From NCBI GenBank assembly GCA_963663635.2, contig CAXXMY010000016.1:58903-122902 (forward strand): DNA of 64,000 nt, written 5' to 3'. The notes beneath the pieces are model-generated. The model did no database searches, had not been told where the DNA came from, and was given only the letters and a program-made list of their open reading frames with translations. The position numbers were made by a program, and so were the translations under genes. Below, in pieces: positions 62,501 through 64,000 of this stretch. The stretch comes from Poriferisodalis sp963663635 (GTDB taxonomy: Bacteria; Actinomycetota; Acidimicrobiia; Acidimicrobiales; Poriferisodalaceae). How positions within the stretch are numbered: the first letter of the stretch is position 1; each line of letters opens with the position of its first letter.

Positions 62501-63167
62501 CCTGGGTGACCCCGCTGAGGCGGGCGGGGTCACGCTGATGGTGGCAAATGGCTGGTCGCCGCCCGACATCGGTGCCGCCGCAGCACTAGCCGCGCGCGGC
62601 GCACGCTCAGCGGTCCTGTATGTCCGCCGCGACAGCGTGCCTGCCGCTTCGACAGCGCTGCTGGGCGACTACCGGGTCGCGAGAGTGGTCGTCATCGGGG
62701 GCACCGCCGCTGTCAGCACCGTGCCATTCGAGGCGATTGTCGCAGCCGCAAACGGCGCGAGCGTCTCCCGACTCACGGGCATCGACCGTGTCGACACCGC
62801 GGCGCAAGCGGCCCGTCGCGTGCTGGGCAGCCCCGTTTCAGCACCCAGCGCCCTCACCCTGATTGTCGCGAACGGTTGGTCGCCGCCCGATGTAGGCGTT
62901 GCGGCGGCATTGGCCGCCGCCACCGAGCACTCCGCAGTGGCGTACACCGCCCGGGACGCACTGCCAGAAGCGACCGAAGCGCTCATTCGCGGCTACCAGC
63001 CCAGCCGAATCATCATCGTGGGCGGTCGTGCCGCTGTCACCGACAGTGTGCGCACAGCCATTGCCGACACCGCACCCCCCGGCGCCGGCGTGCGTCGATT
63101 CACCGGCACCACCCGAGTCGACACAGCCGCCCGCGCCGCCCGACACGTCCTCGCCAACATCAAGTAG
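56577..63167 (+). CDS. Giant surface protein: propeller-like, cadherin-like, LRR, HEIIH metallopeptidase-like, Calx-beta, CWB2
   Basis: This is an intact protein of about 2,196 residues. A signal peptide (MVAVLVAVHVPGTPAAHA) is followed by a repeat region with GLWSDGATLWVANYG motifs resembling a beta propeller, four cadherin-like beta-sandwich repeats, and SDS22-like leucine-rich repeats. Near base 59811 a zincin-like domain has MLHEIIHRWAADI (HExxH) and, later, YSLIELYLAGLVPPEDVPDL. Five Calx-beta domains follow (YGVAEGDDVVVTVRLSADPE type), then a Gly-rich linker at about 62085-62190, and three CWB2 repeats (VVANGWSAADVGVASVLAAR). The start is uncertain: the frame opens at 56463, and ATG 56577 is the last before the signal peptide that keeps a basic n-region. 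Confidence 0.88.
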   Translation: MRFWRPSLFTVDVRSRALESTRVDDRARSRILSGALRARCRVSARVMSLAMVAVLVAVHVPGTPAAHAAESCVDLPTRPFDVKAAGVSGPYGLWSDGATLWVANYGVSKLYAFDRASGERLASRDIVLAAGNRLPTGLWSDGTTLYAANHYGGAVYAYDLASGVRDGSADIDTGFLSATGLWGDEDTLWVTDRYRRPRVLRAYDRVTGSPSNDLDVYLSDTVGDIASVWASGGTLWVADGERIVHGFPWSGGGSSETKLEPFASQQLSGDSGFGLGLWSDGERLYVTDLVEGLLETYSLPVDVSASALTSLRLSGIGDFDTADTVAAATVAPTVATTTVTAAAADSAARVSFTPADADNAAPGHQVALAEGRNLLHVTVSADGIPSRTYTVAVTRLATTSNDAALSSLELSGVSIGAFDPAVHSYTASVPYSVNHTTMYLEAADESATVRVDAGGLMTVGQQRWVSLDVGSNELAVSVTAADGTLQEYTVTVERAAARIDATLASLSATGVDFGTFDSATTSYQASADHATTAVTVTAAPSDSVAAVTITPADADRAAPGHQVELPVGVTAVQTTVTAQDGITQRIYTVSVTRAAAGATLNALGTDGADIGTFASDRFSYSASVPHGTAVVTLRPTTSSSSAVITYSSVDSDPVASGHQVALAEGRNRFTITVTDGSFSGVYTLAILRDEVVQVPDSALASAIRSELGKPASESLYASELASLSTLGITGEGISSLEGLEHATNLESLSAGYNSISDLMPLAGLVSLRKLWINSNQVTSLEPLRALTQLRSLHIQRLRQTDLSFLSGYTSLQTLYLGFGEVRDLAPLAELPSLRSLWVTWAGVADISPLSRLSELSKVSLEANGIDDLTPLAGLGELNEVQLRYNRVADVGPLSEFANPGKIDLRANRVTDLAPLLERTSWPQRQGQRPSLDVRENSLSAVSIAAVTQLERAGLDVAFDDIVVTANDPPQLYGDSLFVASSATALRELDSTTRAVSTERALERLYCEVGDEFDFVFVVLNLSRGEAAQGFLGSTLGVSNAVEGIGRPIFDSSSRWGSDGKLQSITTLVEHDGVRNGPMLHEIIHRWAADITVGSGSHWGFSSANGQLGGFDLDKLAHLGGTQYSAGSFSTLGYANAAAPYSLIELYLAGLVPPEDVPDLWVARNGQPAVDSNGELLRTAEGDPIFEADGFDVLSIEDIVSRHGARSPGVADSQKSFRGAVVLLIDESHPATRERLDSVTEDIEWFSFVGNDSDTARHNFYEATGGRATMNLSGLETLSRQRDYVGVSFDSATYGVAEGDDVVVTVRLSADPERTVVVPISRTGSASSADYSGVPASVVFTSGETARSFTVTAFDDTADDDGESVVLGFGTLPPGVVAGSVDEAVVAIADDDDPAVTVRFGSASYGVAEGDDVVVTVRLSADPERTVVVPLTAEDRGGASSADYSGVPASVVFTSGERVQSFAVIAADDRVDDDGESVSLSFGMLPAGVSERSPGTASVALGDDDFRGVAIDRRSLRVAEGASDTYSVVLATEPTGPVTMRLTAGGDLTVSPALLRFTNADWDTARTVTVFAGHDSDHTNDSATVSHAVSGGDYGSVNAVAVPVTVLDDEDPSIRASFGQGSYRVPEGAAVRITVTLEAAAGQRVTIPLTARHKNGASGSDYGGVPMSVSIAAGLTSASFDFTAEDDDVDDDGEIVLVGFGSLPTGLSPGAFDTVEVGIDDDDDPQVAVSYQRSAYNVAEGDQVEVTVALSADPERTVEVPISVTDVGGASAADYWGVPSTVTFHSGDTAESFVVSAVDDDVDDDGESVLVGFGSLPAGISADRTHTAEINIIDNDGNSGGGGGSGGGDSGGGDSGGGGRGGGGGGGGGGGGDLDVGVATFVVANGWSAADVGVASVLAARTDGAVVVYTAGHALSAETAALLREASPAQVLIVGGTAAVSREIRTQIRSASPDSRIARVTGVDRAGTAAATARRVLGDPAEAGGVTLMVANGWSPPDIGAAAALAARGARSAVLYVRRDSVPAASTALLGDYRVARVVVIGGTAAVSTVPFEAIVAAANGASVSRLTGIDRVDTAAQAARRVLGSPVSAPSALTLIVANGWSPPDVGVAAALAAATEHSAVAYTARDALPEATEALIRGYQPSRIIIVGGRAAVTDSVRTAIADTAPPGAGVRRFTGTTRVDTAARAARHVLANIK

Positions 63168-63503
63168 TCGGCGATCCGGTCGCCGCAGTAAGCACCAGGC
63201 GCCTCGCCGCGACGCCGTAGCTGATTGCCGCTCCGAATGGCGTCGCCGCATCTCCACGAGCCTGACGTCCGACACGCGCTGACAGGCCCTGTGACAGGGG
63301 ACCTTTCGTTTCGATCACGTCCTTTCGCCAGCAAATCCCAAGGCCGGCGTCCAATTCGCGTGATTGGACTCGTCCGCTGTAGCAGCCGATGAACTCGCTT
63401 GCCGTGTCGCCGATCGCCGTCGCATGCGTCGATTTTGAAGGGCATCGAGAATAGATGTTGCGGATTCCGCCCTCTAGAATCGCGGGCAGCCCTCCTTCCG
63501 CGG
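63168..63503. other. Gap after the last giant gene; no gene seen
   Basis: These 336 bases show no convincing coding frame. At 63283-63299 ACAGGCCCTGTGACAGGG holds overlapping short inverted repeats (CCCTG/CAGGG and ACAGG/CCTGT). They could form a small hairpin about 115 bases after the surface gene and might end its transcript. Confidence 0.35.
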
Positions 63504-63791
63504 TCACGATCCCCGCATGATCCCCGCCCTGGTGAGCAGCTCCGCCGGTACGCCGAATTCGCGCCATGTGGCGTAGGCGATGCCTTTGCGGTTTCCGTAG
63601 TTGGCTGCGTGCGTGACGAATCCTGATTCGACGGCGCCCATATCTGCTTCGGCTTGCAGCTCGGCGAGCTGCTTGTCGAGGTCGCGTCGGTCCTGCAGCA
63701 GCTCCAGCCGCTTGATTGGCTTCATGCCGCCGGAGGCAAGCTGCGCGGCGATCGCGGCTTTGTGCTCTTCGGACATGGTTCGTTCGGCCAT
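63504..63791 (-). CDS. Small conserved actinobacterial protein of unknown function
   Basis: This 95-residue protein is helical in its first half (SEEHKAAIAAQLASGGMKPI, then KRLELLQDRRDLDKQLAELQ, coiled-coil-like). It ends with GFVTHAANYGNRKGIAYATW followed by REFGVPAELLTRAGI. I recall this pattern from short hypothetical proteins of actinobacteria, with no assigned role; the C-terminal part looks like a small helical DNA- or protein-binding unit. ATG 63791 is preferred; ATG 63776 or a TTG at 63803 are possible. Confidence 0.6.
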   Translation of the reverse strand: MAERTMSEEHKAAIAAQLASGGMKPIKRLELLQDRRDLDKQLAELQAEADMGAVESGFVTHAANYGNRKGIAYATWREFGVPAELLTRAGIMRGS

Positions 63792-63901
63792 GGGATCTGT
63801 CAATCAGGAGCCGTTAGCGATTTGCGGTTTCGACGGGCTTGTTCCGCGCGGCATACCTGCTGGGTTCTCGGGCAGCTTGGAGCAAGGCTTCTGCTGTTCG
63901 T

Positions 63902-64000
63902 CTAGTCGGAAGCTGCCCAATGGAACTCTTTGCTGCGGGGGTCCCATTCAAGGTCACGGTCGGTTTCGCTGACGCGAAGCAGCCGTCGTATGGCTCGACC
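63902..64000 (-). CDS. C-terminal end of a gene running off the window
   Basis: One minus-strand frame is open from the window edge to a TAG at 63902-63904 and reads LLRVSETDRDLEWDPRSKEF ending HWAASD. Third positions are mostly G or C, as in real genes here. The family is not recognisable from 32 residues. A 9-bp inverted repeat (63870-63878 and 63910-63918, GGGCAGCTT/AAGCTGCCC) overlaps its end and could be a terminator. Confidence 0.35.
   Translation of the reverse strand, partial: GRAIRRLLRVSETDRDLEWDPRSKEFHWAASD

Overview
The window is high-GC DNA from an actinobacterium. Lineage signs are GTG starts, an F420-type luciferase-like oxidoreductase, a BldD-like regulator, a Tad pilus locus and very large surface proteins with cell-wall-binding (CWB2) tails. 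I infer an Acidimicrobiia-like organism, but no rRNA or other decisive marker is present.

Bases 1-25,000 are mostly housekeeping. A Tad/Flp pilus locus (tadA partial, tadB, tadC, a small pilin, three TadE/TadG-like pseudopilins) is followed by a membrane-bound pseudokinase. A minus-strand block then reads comEA-comEC-holA, lepA, and hrcA-dnaJ-BldD-like-hemW, with rpsT divergent from lepA. Next come an MFS transporter, a phosphotransferase, an LLM oxidoreductase, a VapBC pair, a PPOX-fold protein, tRNA-Ala(GGC), a small unknown protein and a PP2C phosphatase.

Bases 22,500-25,400 are an insertion-sequence graveyard: a frameshifted ISL3 element, a fragment of a second ISL3 transposase, and a frameshifted IS110 element whose transposase ends in an XRE-like helix-turn-helix. 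An apparently intact IS3 element lies at 32,064-33,623 and an IS1182-like scrap near 39,800.

Bases 25,500-63,200 form an island of giant exported proteins. In order they are: a 1,981-residue Fn3/cadherin-like/PPC protein with a 303-bp triplication; a lysyl oxidase protein; an Fn3/leucine-rich-repeat protein; a protein of about 2,350 residues with an arylsulfotransferase-like domain, Calx-beta and cadherin domains and a CWB2 tail; a 2,748-residue kexin-like subtilase with P-domain, cadherins and CWB2 tail; a separately encoded subtilase-prodomain-like membrane protein; and a protein of about 2,200 residues with propeller-like, LRR, HEIIH metallopeptidase-like, Calx-beta and CWB2 parts. Together they read as a wall-anchored apparatus that could process, sulfate and cross-link surface or matrix proteins. 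This is inference. The lysyl oxidase and arylsulfotransferase genes are split by six single-base frame changes, several in homopolymers, so sequencing error, phase variation and decay must be separated before the system is interpreted.
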